Positions 17,242 to 23,946 of a stretch of DNA of 24,493 nucleotides are shown in pieces. The notes beneath the pieces were generated by a model, which saw only the letters and a list, made by a program, of their open reading frames with translations, was not told the DNA's origin and did no database searches. The DNA is from Bacteroidales bacterium (lineage in GTDB: Bacteria > Bacteroidota > Bacteroidia > Bacteroidales > UBA932): the NCBI GenBank assembly GCA_016281435.1, contig JAEEIQ010000084.1, positions 1-24,493 of the forward strand, read 5' to 3'. The position numbers and the translations under genes were made by a program. Each line of letters begins with the position of its first letter. Position 1 is the first letter of the stretch.

Positions 17242-18885
17242 ATGGACAGAAGGGATTTCATGAAAATAAGCGGCTGGTCGGCGCTCGGGCTGGCCGCAGG
17301 TGGCACGCTCGCAGCATGCGGCAAGACATCTGAAAATAAGGCTCCGGCCGAAATCCGGCAGCGTTTCAAGAAAATCGGGGACCTGAGGCTCTGGTGGGGT
17401 GACGTGCACAACCACTGCAACGTCACCTATGGCCACGGCGACCTCGTGGATGCCTTGGCGGCGGCAAAGGAGCAGCTCGACTTCTGCTCCGTGACCCCGC
17501 ATGCGATGTGGCCGGACATCCCGCACTATGACGACCCTGGGATGCAGTGGGTGATCAACTATCACCTGGACGCATTCAGGCGCCTTCGCGCAGGCGGCTA
17601 CGACAAGTACGTGCAGATGATGCGGGACTGGAACGTACCCGACAAGTTCCTTACGTTCGCGTCTTACGAGTGCCATTCGATGGAGCACGGCGACCATGTC
17701 GCGCTATGCCGCGACTATGACACTCCGCTTGTCGAGTGCACCTCGGTGCCCGACCTCAAGGAAAAGCTCCGCGGCCGCCGCGTCTTTGTCACCCCGCATC
17801 ACATGGGCTATATCGAGGGCTACCGCGGCTATAACTGGAAGGCCTGGCAGGAAGGAGACGGGATGACCCCCTTCGTGGAGATGTACTCCCGCCACGGACT
17901 GGCTGAAGGCGACATGGGCGACTACGATTACCTGCACGACATGGGGCCGCGTACCTACGAAGGCTCCATCCAATACGGCCTCGAGCAGGGCCACAAGTTC
18001 GGCCTCATGTGTTCCACGGACCAGCATGCCGGCTATCCCGGAAGCTACGGCGACGGACGCATCGGGGTGCTCGCCGACGCCCTCGACAAGGACCGGCTCT
18101 GGGATTCCATGGGCCGCAGGCACATAATGGGGGTGACCGGGGACAAGATCAAGGTGGACTTCAGCATCAACGACGCCACGATGGGTGACGTCGTCAAGGG
18201 CGCCCGCAGGCGCGGCATCTTCGTCAACGTGGAGGCGCAGAACTACATCGACTATGTAGACGTGGTCAAGAACACGAAGGTCATCGCCCGCCTCAACGGG
18301 CCGTTCGTCGCCGCCGTTCCCGAGGGGCGGACTGTCCGTGCCAAGGTCAAGCTCGATTTCGGATGGAACAGGGAGACCGAATATGTCCGCTGGCTCGGAA
18401 CCGTCCGCCTCACCGGCGGCCGCATCCTCGGCATGCAGACCTGCTTCAGGGGCGCTGCCTTTACGTCCCCGCAGCCCGGCGAGACCGCGTTCAAGACGAG
18501 GGTCAACAAGGTCCTCGAACGGAGCGACGATGCCGTGCGCCTCGAAATGTACTCCAGCAAGAACCCCAACACGATGACTCCGGCCCTGCAGGGCATCATC
18601 CTCGATGTGGAGATGCCTCTCGATGCCATGATCGTGACCGACTTCAACGGCCGCGTCTTCTCGCACAGCCTTGCGGAACTGTTCCAGGGTTCAAAGGCCC
18701 ACTTCATGCGCGGATGGCTGAGCGAGGCCGTGAGGTTCAACCGTGCGGCCCCCGAAAGCGCGTTCACAATCGGGACTTGGTTCATCGACGACGAGCCTGA
18801 GCGGGATACGGACTACTACTACGTGCGCGTTTGCCAGCGTGACGCCCAATGGGCCTGGACCTCCCCGATCTGGGTTGAAAGATAA
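17242..18885 (+). CDS. Tat-exported DUF3604 lipoprotein, PHP-like metal-dependent hydrolase candidate
   Basis: A 547-residue protein with a twin-arginine signal (RRDFMK at 3-8) that ends in a lipobox LAAC (Cys26), so it is probably exported folded and then lipidated. The mature part begins with WWGDVHNHCNVTYGHGD at about 51-67. This matches the N-terminal metal-binding motif (GDxHxH) of DUF3604 (PF12228), a family related to PHP phosphoesterases. Further likely ligands lie in DFCSVTPHAMWPD, YECHSMEHGDH, VTPHHMGY and STDQHAGYPG. The reaction is unknown for the family as far as I know. Its place as third gene of a sulfatase operon suggests it acts on a fragment of the same glycan. The ATG at 17242 is chosen for its Tat signal; an upstream in-frame GTG (17203) overlaps the sulfatase end. 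Confidence 0.85.
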   Translation: MDRRDFMKISGWSALGLAAGGTLAACGKTSENKAPAEIRQRFKKIGDLRLWWGDVHNHCNVTYGHGDLVDALAAAKEQLDFCSVTPHAMWPDIPHYDDPGMQWVINYHLDAFRRLRAGGYDKYVQMMRDWNVPDKFLTFASYECHSMEHGDHVALCRDYDTPLVECTSVPDLKEKLRGRRVFVTPHHMGYIEGYRGYNWKAWQEGDGMTPFVEMYSRHGLAEGDMGDYDYLHDMGPRTYEGSIQYGLEQGHKFGLMCSTDQHAGYPGSYGDGRIGVLADALDKDRLWDSMGRRHIMGVTGDKIKVDFSINDATMGDVVKGARRRGIFVNVEAQNYIDYVDVVKNTKVIARLNGPFVAAVPEGRTVRAKVKLDFGWNRETEYVRWLGTVRLTGGRILGMQTCFRGAAFTSPQPGETAFKTRVNKVLERSDDAVRLEMYSSKNPNTMTPALQGIILDVEMPLDAMIVTDFNGRVFSHSLAELFQGSKAHFMRGWLSEAVRFNRAAPESAFTIGTWFIDDEPERDTDYYYVRVCQRDAQWAWTSPIWVER

Positions 18886-18886
18886 T

Positions 18887-18917
18887 CGGTGAGCAAAACC
18901 GGCCTTTCCACTCACCG
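18887..18917. terminator. Hairpin between the convergent DUF3604 and sulfatase-maturase genes
   Basis: CGGTGAG and CTCACCG form a perfect 7-bp inverted repeat with a 17-base loop in the 47-base gap between converging genes. No run of T follows on either strand, so any role in ending transcription is tentative. Confidence 0.3.
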
Positions 18918-18932
18918 CGGACGGATGCTGTC

Positions 18933-20186
18933 TCAGGGTTTGCCGAAGAAGCGCTGCATCACCCAGGCGGGGGATTCGCCGTGCTCGAGCCTTTCCTTCA
19001 TGTAGAGGAAGTAGGGTTCCGTGTGCGCGAAGAAGGCCTTGAACCCTTCGCAGAGGCTGTTGCGCCGGCTGCCGTCGGCGGCGGTCTCGAAGCGGTGCTT
19101 CGGGCATTCTCCGTGGCAGAGGCGCCAGAACCTGCATCTCAGGCACTCCCCGGGCAGGGCGTTGCGCTTCGCAAGACCGAAATCCCGGCGTTTCTGCGTG
19201 TCGTAGATTTCGGCAAGGCTCCTCTCCCGTATGTTTCCGAGCAGATGCTCCGGATAGACGAAGTGGTCGCAGACATAGACGTCCCCGTTGTGTTCGACGA
19301 CGAGCTGGTCCCCGCAGGTCTCGGCGAGGCTGCATACCCCGGGCATCGCACCGACGTAGTTTGCCAGCGTCGCATCGAAAATCTGCACGTAGAACTTGCC
19401 CACGTCGGTCCGCACCCAGGTGTCGAAGACGTCGCAGAGGAACTGCCCGTAGCCTTCGGCGCTGACGGACCAACCGGCGAGGCGCGCCCCTTCTGTCTCC
19501 GGGGAGACTATGACCGGCCGGCGGAATCCGGGCTTGTCGACGACGTGCTCGACCGCCGGAAGGAACTGCATGTAACGGCTGCCGACCTCGTCGCGGAAGA
19601 AGCGGTAGATTTCGGCGCCGCGCTTTTCGCATTTGCGGTTCACGACGCTCAGCGTGTTGTATTCGACCCCGCAGCTGCGCATGAGCTTTACCGACTGCAT
19701 CACCCTCTTGAACGTAGGCCCCTGGCCCTTTGTCTTGCGGAAGGCGTCGTGGATGTCCTGCGGCCCGTCGAGGGAAATGCCGACAAGGAAGTTGTTTGCG
19801 GCGAAAAGCTCGCACCATTCCCTGTCGAGAAGGGTGCCGTTGGTCTGGATCGTGTTTTCTATCTTCTTGCCGCCGGCGTATTTTTTCTGCAGTTCCATCG
19901 CCGTGCGGAAGAAGTCCTTTCCCAGCAGCGTGGGCTCGCCGCCGTGCCAGCAGAAGGTCACCGTGTCGACTTCGTTCGCCTCGATGTACTGGCGGATGTA
20001 GGATTCGAGAAGGTCCCGGGACATCACGGCCTGCCTGCCTCCGTACTGGAGGGCCTTGTCAAGGTAGTAGCAGTAGGTGCAGTCGAGGTTGCACGCCGAT
20101 CCCGCCGGCTTCACCATCGAGTAAAACCGCGCGGGACCTGCAAGTTTCTCGGCGTCCGCGAGAGTGAAGATCCGCTTCCCGTCCAT
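18933..20186 (-). CDS. Anaerobic sulfatase-maturating enzyme (radical SAM, SPASM)
   Basis: A 417-residue cytoplasmic radical SAM enzyme that oxidises the active-site Ser or Cys of sulfatases to formylglycine before export. The N-terminal 4Fe-4S motif is CNLDCTYCYY (Cys32, Cys36, Cys39). It is followed by FCWHGGEPTLLG and IQTNGTLL, and by GISLDGPQDIHDAFR, as expected in this family. The C-terminal SPASM region has cysteines at CSLAETC, VYVCDHFVYPEHLLGNI and CLRCRFWRLCHGECPKHRF, which ligate two auxiliary clusters. The two sulfatases nearby both carry Ser in the activation motif, and anSME enzymes act on Ser and Cys types. The gene faces the sulfatase operon and has its own promoter. The start at 20186 follows that promoter by 4 bases. 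Confidence 0.93.
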   Translation of the reverse strand: MDGKRIFTLADAEKLAGPARFYSMVKPAGSACNLDCTYCYYLDKALQYGGRQAVMSRDLLESYIRQYIEANEVDTVTFCWHGGEPTLLGKDFFRTAMELQKKYAGGKKIENTIQTNGTLLDREWCELFAANNFLVGISLDGPQDIHDAFRKTKGQGPTFKRVMQSVKLMRSCGVEYNTLSVVNRKCEKRGAEIYRFFRDEVGSRYMQFLPAVEHVVDKPGFRRPVIVSPETEGARLAGWSVSAEGYGQFLCDVFDTWVRTDVGKFYVQIFDATLANYVGAMPGVCSLAETCGDQLVVEHNGDVYVCDHFVYPEHLLGNIRERSLAEIYDTQKRRDFGLAKRNALPGECLRCRFWRLCHGECPKHRFETAADGSRRNSLCEGFKAFFAHTEPYFLYMKERLEHGESPAWVMQRFFGKP

Positions 20187-20190
20187 GGTA

Positions 20191-20221
20191 CAAAGATAGG
20201 AAGCGGATTCGAAAGAGTCAA
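20191..20221 (-). promoter_or_regulatory. Promoter of the sulfatase-maturating enzyme gene
   Basis: On the minus strand, TTG (20221-20219) is followed after 20 bases by TATCTTTG (20198-20191), and then by TACC and the ATG. Both elements and the spacing fit the Bacteroidetes promoter. The predicted start of transcription is within a few bases of the ATG, so the message should be leaderless or nearly so. Confidence 0.65.
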
Positions 20222-20225
20222 GAAC

Positions 20226-21512
20226 CTAAACCGCCTCCAGGGCCTGGCTGAGGTCGGCGATTATGTCGTCGATGTGCTCGACGCCTATGGAGAGGCGGAC
20301 GGTAGCGGGAGTGATGTGCTGGGCTTCCAGCTCTTCCGGGCTCAGTTGGGAGTGGGTGGTGGAGTACGGGTGGATCACCAGGCTCTTGACGTCCGCCACG
20401 TTGGCCAGCAGGGAGAAGAGCTTCAGGTTGTCTATGAACCTCCAGGCTTCGTCCTGGCCGCCCTTGACCTCGAAGGTGAAGATCGAGGCGCCGCCGTCCG
20501 GGAAGTATTTACCGTAGAGCCCGTGGTCGGGATGCGAGGGGACGGCCGGGTGGTTGACCCTGGCGACCTTCGGGTGCTTTTCGAGGAATTCCACCACCTT
20601 GAGGGCGTTCTCGGTGTGGCGTTCGATACGCAGCGGAAGGGATTCCGTGCCCTGGAGCAGTATCCACGCGTTGAAGGGGCTGATGGCCGCGCCGGTGTCC
20701 CTGAGTATGACGGCGCGTATCCTGGTGACGAAGGCCGCCGGTCCGGCGACGTCCGCGAAGACTGCGCCATGGTAGCTCGGATCCGGCAGGGCGAGGGTCG
20801 GATATTTCCGGGGTTCTTTCTTCCAGTCGAATTTCCCGCCGTCCACGATGACTCCGCCGAGGGTGGTCCCGTGGCCTCCGATGAACTTGGTCGCCGAATG
20901 GACGACCACGTCGGCTCCGTGCTCCAGGGGCCGTATGAGCAAGGGGGCAAAGGTGTTGTCCACTATGAACACCAGGTTGTGCCGGTGCGCCACTTCGGCT
21001 ATACCTTCGATGTCAAGTACGTTGGAGTTCGGGTTGCCGAGGGTCTCCGCGTAAATGACCTTGGTGTTCGGACGGATGGCGGCTTCGAGCGCCTTGAGGT
21101 CGTTGACTTCGACTATGCTGAAATCGATGCCCTGGGTGGACAAGGTGTGCGTGATAAGGTTGAACGATCCTCCGTAGAGGTTGTCCGCCGCGACGATGTG
21201 GTCTCCGTTGCGGACTATGTTCTGCAGGGCATAGGTCACCGCTGCCGCGCCCGAGGCCACCGCGAGGGCGGCGACTCCGCCTTCCAGGGCGGCTATCCTT
21301 TCTTCCAGGACTCCCTGGGTGGTGTTCGTGAGCCTTCCGTATATATTGCCGGCGTCACGCAGGGCGAAGCGGTCCGCCGCGTGGCGGCTGTCATGGAAGA
21401 CGTATGAAGCGGTCTGGTAGATGGGGACGGAGCGGCTGTCGCTTGTGGGATCCGGGGTTTCCTGACCTGCATGTATGGCGATGGTCTCGAGGTGGAATTT
21501 CTGGGTGCTCAT
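20226..21512 (-). CDS. metY: O-acetylhomoserine sulfhydrylase (aminocarboxypropyltransferase)
   Basis: A 428-residue cytoplasmic PLP enzyme of the Cys/Met metabolism family. It makes homocysteine from O-acetylhomoserine and sulfide (some members make cysteine from O-acetylserine). The N-terminus FHLETIAIHAGQETPDP and the pattern SVPIYQTASYVF are typical of the MetY branch, as is the length, which exceeds that of MetB (about 390). The PLP lysine is Lys209 in HSATKFIGGHGT; Asp185 in FIVDNTFA contacts the pyridine nitrogen; YGRLTNTT provides phosphate contacts. The start at 21512 is chosen over an in-frame ATG at 21560 because a promoter lies between them. It is divergent from an Lrp-type regulator that may control it. 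Confidence 0.93.
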   Translation of the reverse strand: MSTQKFHLETIAIHAGQETPDPTSDSRSVPIYQTASYVFHDSRHAADRFALRDAGNIYGRLTNTTQGVLEERIAALEGGVAALAVASGAAAVTYALQNIVRNGDHIVAADNLYGGSFNLITHTLSTQGIDFSIVEVNDLKALEAAIRPNTKVIYAETLGNPNSNVLDIEGIAEVAHRHNLVFIVDNTFAPLLIRPLEHGADVVVHSATKFIGGHGTTLGGVIVDGGKFDWKKEPRKYPTLALPDPSYHGAVFADVAGPAAFVTRIRAVILRDTGAAISPFNAWILLQGTESLPLRIERHTENALKVVEFLEKHPKVARVNHPAVPSHPDHGLYGKYFPDGGASIFTFEVKGGQDEAWRFIDNLKLFSLLANVADVKSLVIHPYSTTHSQLSPEELEAQHITPATVRLSIGVEHIDDIIADLSQALEAV

Positions 21513-21529
21513 ATCTGTCGTGTTTTTTG

Positions 21530-21560
21530 CAAAGGTATGGCAGCCGGAATATTCTTCCAA
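21530..21560 (-). promoter_or_regulatory. Promoter of metY
   Basis: On the minus strand, TTG (21560-21558) is followed after 20 bases by TACCTTTG (21537-21530), a full match to the Bacteroidetes pattern. The leader to the ATG at 21512 would be about 14 bases. The promoter rules out the upstream in-frame ATG at 21560. Confidence 0.7.
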
Positions 21561-21564
21561 GAGT

Positions 21565-21596
21565 TTTGAAAATATCGAAAAATTTATCTAAATTCG
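21565..21596 (+). promoter_or_regulatory. Possible promoter of the Lrp/AsnC regulator gene
   Basis: TTTG at 21565-21568 is followed after 20 bases by TAAATTCG, one mismatch from the TAnnTTTG box. It predicts a leader of about 65 bases before the ATG at 21667. The -33 regions of this promoter and the metY promoter nearly abut, so one bound regulator could affect both. Confidence 0.4.
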
Positions 21597-21666
21597 CGGA
21601 AGATAGTTTGCTTTTATTCCAAACGTGCCGTGAAACCGCCATTCCGGCAGAATATTTATCCGAGAC

Positions 21667-22125
21667 ATGCTTGACAATACAGACATTTCCATCCTCCGCA
21701 TCCTGCAGGAAGACGCTTCGCTATCCAACAAGGAAATAGCCGCCAGGGTCCACCTGTCGCCGACTCCGGTATTCGAACGCATAAAGCGCCTGCGCGCGCA
21801 GGGGTATATAAAGAAGTTTGTTGCAGTGCTCGACGCAGAGAAACTGGACTGCTCCTTCGTCGCGTTCTGTTACGTGAAGATGAAACAGCATACCTTCGAA
21901 AACGCGAAGCGCATAATGGAAGCCGTGCAATCCATGGCTGAGGTGGCGGAGTGCTACAACATCTCCGGCGACTACGACTTCCTGATGAAGGTCTATGTCT
22001 CCAGCATGAAGGAATACCAGCAGTTCGTGCTGCGCATACTCGGCGAGCTCGATTGCATAGGCGGGCTGAACAGTTCCTTCGTCATGGGCGAGGTGAAGAA
22101 CACCTGGTCCGTCCCGGTGCGGTAG
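21667..22125 (+). CDS. Lrp/AsnC-family transcriptional regulator
   Basis: A 152-residue DNA-binding protein. The N-terminal winged helix-turn-helix is LDNTDISILRILQEDASLS, then NKEIAARVHLSPTPVFERIKRL at about 21-42. The C-terminal RAM ligand-binding domain includes VAECYNISGDYDFLMKVYV and the terminal VMGEVKNTWSVP segment. Family members sense amino acids and form octamers. It is divergent from metY with about 150 bases between start codons and convergent with cysE after 12 bases, so control of metY, and perhaps of cysK-cysE, is the natural guess. The ligand (for example methionine or a branched-chain amino acid) cannot be read from the sequence. Confidence 0.92.
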   Translation: MLDNTDISILRILQEDASLSNKEIAARVHLSPTPVFERIKRLRAQGYIKKFVAVLDAEKLDCSFVAFCYVKMKQHTFENAKRIMEAVQSMAEVAECYNISGDYDFLMKVYVSSMKEYQQFVLRILGELDCIGGLNSSFVMGEVKNTWSVPVR

Positions 22126-22137
22126 CGAAGGCGGTTT

Positions 22138-22857
22138 TCAGATCCCTTCCCCGTCGCTGAAAAGGGGCTGGAGTATGGCCCTGGACTGCAGGATGCGGGA
22201 GTAGGGGGGCACGTCGCGAGTAAGCCAGACGTTGCCTCCGATCACGGTGTCGTGGCCTATGCGCACGCGGCCGAGTATGGATGTGTTGGAATAGACCGTC
22301 ACGTTGTCCTCAAGGATGGGGTGCCTCGGCTCGTTCAGGGGCCGTCCGTCGCTGTCGTAGTGGAAATTCTTCGCCCCGAGGGTGACGCCCTGGTAGAGCA
22401 TCACGTTGTTGCCTATCACCGTGGTCTCCCCGATTACGATTCCCGTGCCGTGGTCGATGGCGAAGTGCTCTCCGATCGTGGCGGCCGGGTGGATGTCGAT
22501 TCCGGTGGCTGAATGCGCCATCTCCGTCAGCATCCTCGGGATTAGCGGCACGCCGAGCATAAGCAGTTCATGCGCGACCCGGAAGGGGAGCATCACCTTG
22601 ATGGCCGGATAGCACAGGATGACCTCATGCCTGTCCGTGCAGGCAGGGTCGTTCTCCAGCACGGCATCGACGTCGGTGTTGAGTATCCTTGCGATTTCGC
22701 CGATCCTGCCCATGAAGGCGGCCGCCGTGGGAGCGTCCGTGAGCTTTTCCAGCAGTTTTTCCAGGGATTCCGTGCCGGAGGGGTCTTCCCCGTAAGTCTC
22801 GGGAAAGACCAGCCTCTCGACAAGAATCAGAAGTTCCTTGAGTTCTTTTTGTATCAT
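22138..22857 (-). CDS. cysE: Serine O-acetyltransferase
   Basis: A 239-residue cytoplasmic enzyme that acetylates serine with acetyl-CoA to give O-acetylserine, the substrate of cysteine synthase. The N-terminal 110 or so residues are the helical SAT domain. The C-terminal part is a left-handed beta-helix of hexapeptide repeats: HPAATIGEHFAIDHGTGIVI, GETTVIGNNVMLYQGVTLGA, then a second run after the insert with HPILEDNVTVYSNTSILG. The His and Asp of the DHGTG motif are the expected catalytic pair. The protein is shorter and differently spaced from enterobacterial CysE (about 270), closer to the EpsC-type form. The start overlaps the cysK stop by 4 bases (ATGA), a mark of translational coupling. 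The C-terminus does not end in the Ile-preceded acidic tail of classical CysE but does end in Ile, which is compatible with binding CysK. Confidence 0.92.
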   Translation of the reverse strand: MIQKELKELLILVERLVFPETYGEDPSGTESLEKLLEKLTDAPTAAAFMGRIGEIARILNTDVDAVLENDPACTDRHEVILCYPAIKVMLPFRVAHELLMLGVPLIPRMLTEMAHSATGIDIHPAATIGEHFAIDHGTGIVIGETTVIGNNVMLYQGVTLGAKNFHYDSDGRPLNEPRHPILEDNVTVYSNTSILGRVRIGHDTVIGGNVWLTRDVPPYSRILQSRAILQPLFSDGEGI

Positions 22858-23771
22858 TTCTGGAACAGGGGAGTTGAAAGATAACGTTCTCCCGTATCGG
22901 GGAGCAGGGCGACTATGAGGCGTCCGGCGTATTCCTCGCGGCGCGCCAGTGCCAGGGCAGTGCTGAAAGCGGCGCCAGAGGATATGCCGACAAGAAGGCC
23001 AAGCCTGGAAGCGAGCAGCCTCGAGCCTTCGAAAGCGTCTTCGTCCGTGGCGGTGACCACCCGGTCCACGTATTCCTTGAGGAAGGTCTCCGGGATGAAG
23101 CCTGCGCCTATCCCCTGGATCTTGTGCTTCCCGGGAGTGCCTGTGGTTATCACTGCGGAGGATGCGGGCTCCACGCCTATGATTTCGACATTCTTTTTCC
23201 TTGCCTTGAGGGCTTTGCCCGTGCCGCTGAGGGTGCCTCCGGTGCCTATTCCGGCGACGAACACGTCCACCTTGCCTTCCGTGGCCTCCCAGATCTCTAC
23301 TCCGGTAGTGCGCTCGTGCATGGCTGGGTTGGCCGGGTTGGTGAACTGGCCGAGGATAACGGCTCCGGGAGTGGCGCTGCGGATCTCCTCCGCCTTGGCT
23401 ATGGCGCCTTTCATCCCTTCCGCGCCGGGGGTGAGGACAAGCTCGGCCCCATAGGCGCTCAGAAGGTTCCTTCTTTCAACGCTCATGGTGTCGGGCATCG
23501 TAAGGATGGTCTTGTAGCCTTTGGCGCGCGCGACCCACGCCAGTCCTATGCCGGTGTTGCCGCTGGTGGGTTCTACTATGGTCGCGCCCGCTTTCAGGAC
23601 GCCCTTGCTCTCGGCGTCCTCTATCATCGCCAGGGCGATGCGGTCCTTGACGCTGCCTCCTGGGTTGAACGCTTCGATCTTCAACGCGATTCTTGCTTTC
23701 TGGCCTTCAAGGCCGCTGACCTCGAGAAGGGGAGTCTTCCCGATAAGGTCTGTCAGATTCTGGTAAATCAT
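22854..23771 (-). CDS. cysK: Cysteine synthase A (O-acetylserine sulfhydrylase)
   Basis: A 305-residue PLP enzyme making cysteine from O-acetylserine and sulfide. The PLP lysine is Lys42 in NPGGSVKDR. The substrate loop is PTSGNTG at about 68-74. The phosphate-binding loop is GIGTGGTLSGTGKAL, and the pyridine-contacting serine is in GISSGAAF. Length and motifs are ordinary for CysK. It forms an operon with cysE, which overlaps its end, so the two enzymes of the cysteine branch are made together. The upstream region holds an intrinsic terminator and a -7 box 7 bases before the ATG. A Cys-rich small ORF lies before that terminator, and that arrangement may matter for control. Confidence 0.95.
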   Translation of the reverse strand: MIYQNLTDLIGKTPLLEVSGLEGQKARIALKIEAFNPGGSVKDRIALAMIEDAESKGVLKAGATIVEPTSGNTGIGLAWVARAKGYKTILTMPDTMSVERRNLLSAYGAELVLTPGAEGMKGAIAKAEEIRSATPGAVILGQFTNPANPAMHERTTGVEIWEATEGKVDVFVAGIGTGGTLSGTGKALKARKKNVEIIGVEPASSAVITTGTPGKHKIQGIGAGFIPETFLKEYVDRVVTATDEDAFEGSRLLASRLGLLVGISSGAAFSTALALARREEYAGRLIVALLPDTGERYLSTPLFQK

Positions 23772-23778
23772 AATGGTA

Positions 23779-23786
23779 CAAAGTTA
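23779..23786 (-). promoter_or_regulatory. -7 promoter box directly before cysK
   Basis: The minus strand reads TAACTTTG, an exact TAnnTTTG box, then TACCATT and the ATG. Transcription would begin within a few bases of the start codon. No -33 TTG is present at 19-21 bases; that stretch is the terminator T-run. The same string CTTTGTACCAT occurs at the sulfatase-maturase start. Confidence 0.5.
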
Positions 23787-23791
23787 AGTAT

Positions 23792-23831
23792 AAAAAACAA
23801 AAGACCTGCCGGTCTGGTGACTGGCAGGTCT
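23792..23831 (-). terminator. Intrinsic terminator between rpoC and cysK
   Basis: On the minus strand AGACCTGCC and GGCAGGTCT form a perfect 9-bp stem. It continues past one A-C mismatch into 3 more pairs with an ACCA loop, and is followed at once by TTTGTTTTTT. This is a textbook Rho-independent terminator for transcripts coming from rpoC. It lies 21 bases after the stop codon of the Cys-rich small ORF and before cysK, so it could also act as an attenuator. Confidence 0.85.
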
Positions 23832-23852
23832 CGGAATTGGCTGTTGTCCTGA

Positions 23853-23945
23853 TTACTCGGGTACGCAGCACGGCATGCCGGACGGACCAATCACTCGGAT
23901 CGGCTCGTTACAACAACATGCGCCTGCAAAGTACCTTTTCATCAT
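23853..23945 (-). CDS. Cys-rich 30-residue small ORF between rpoC and cysK (possible leader peptide)
   Basis: A small ORF starting with two ATGs, one base after the rpoC stop, and coding for 30 residues: MMKRYFAGACCCNEP, then IRVIGPSGMPCCVPE. Five residues are Cys, in a run of three (TGT TGT TGT, codons 10-12) and a run of two (TGC TGC, codons 26-27). Nothing similar is known to me. Its place directly before a terminator and the cysteine synthase gene suggests a cysteine-sensing leader peptide. A small metal-binding or redox peptide translated by coupling to rpoC is the alternative. No promoter box was seen between rpoC and this ORF, so it would be made from the rpoC transcript. Chance occurrence cannot be ruled out without comparison among relatives. 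Confidence 0.4.
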   Translation of the reverse strand: MMKRYFAGACCCNEPIRVIGPSGMPCCVPE

Positions 23946-23946
23946 G

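Noticed and set aside
18887..18917. The 7-bp inverted repeat as a confident bidirectional terminator.
   Set aside because: The loop is long and no T-run follows on either strand, so it is kept only as a low-confidence entry.
18981..21407. An 808-codon open frame on the plus strand, antisense to the sulfatase maturase and metY.
   Set aside because: It covers two well-identified genes and the promoter between them. Long antisense frames are common in GC-rich coding DNA with strong codon bias, and its product shows no recognisable domain.
23836..23891. A second stem in the leader before cysK (ATTGG with CCAAT, GTCC with GGAC) as an antiterminator.
   Set aside because: It does not overlap the terminator stem, so it cannot by itself oppose termination. 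It is mentioned only as possible RNA structure.
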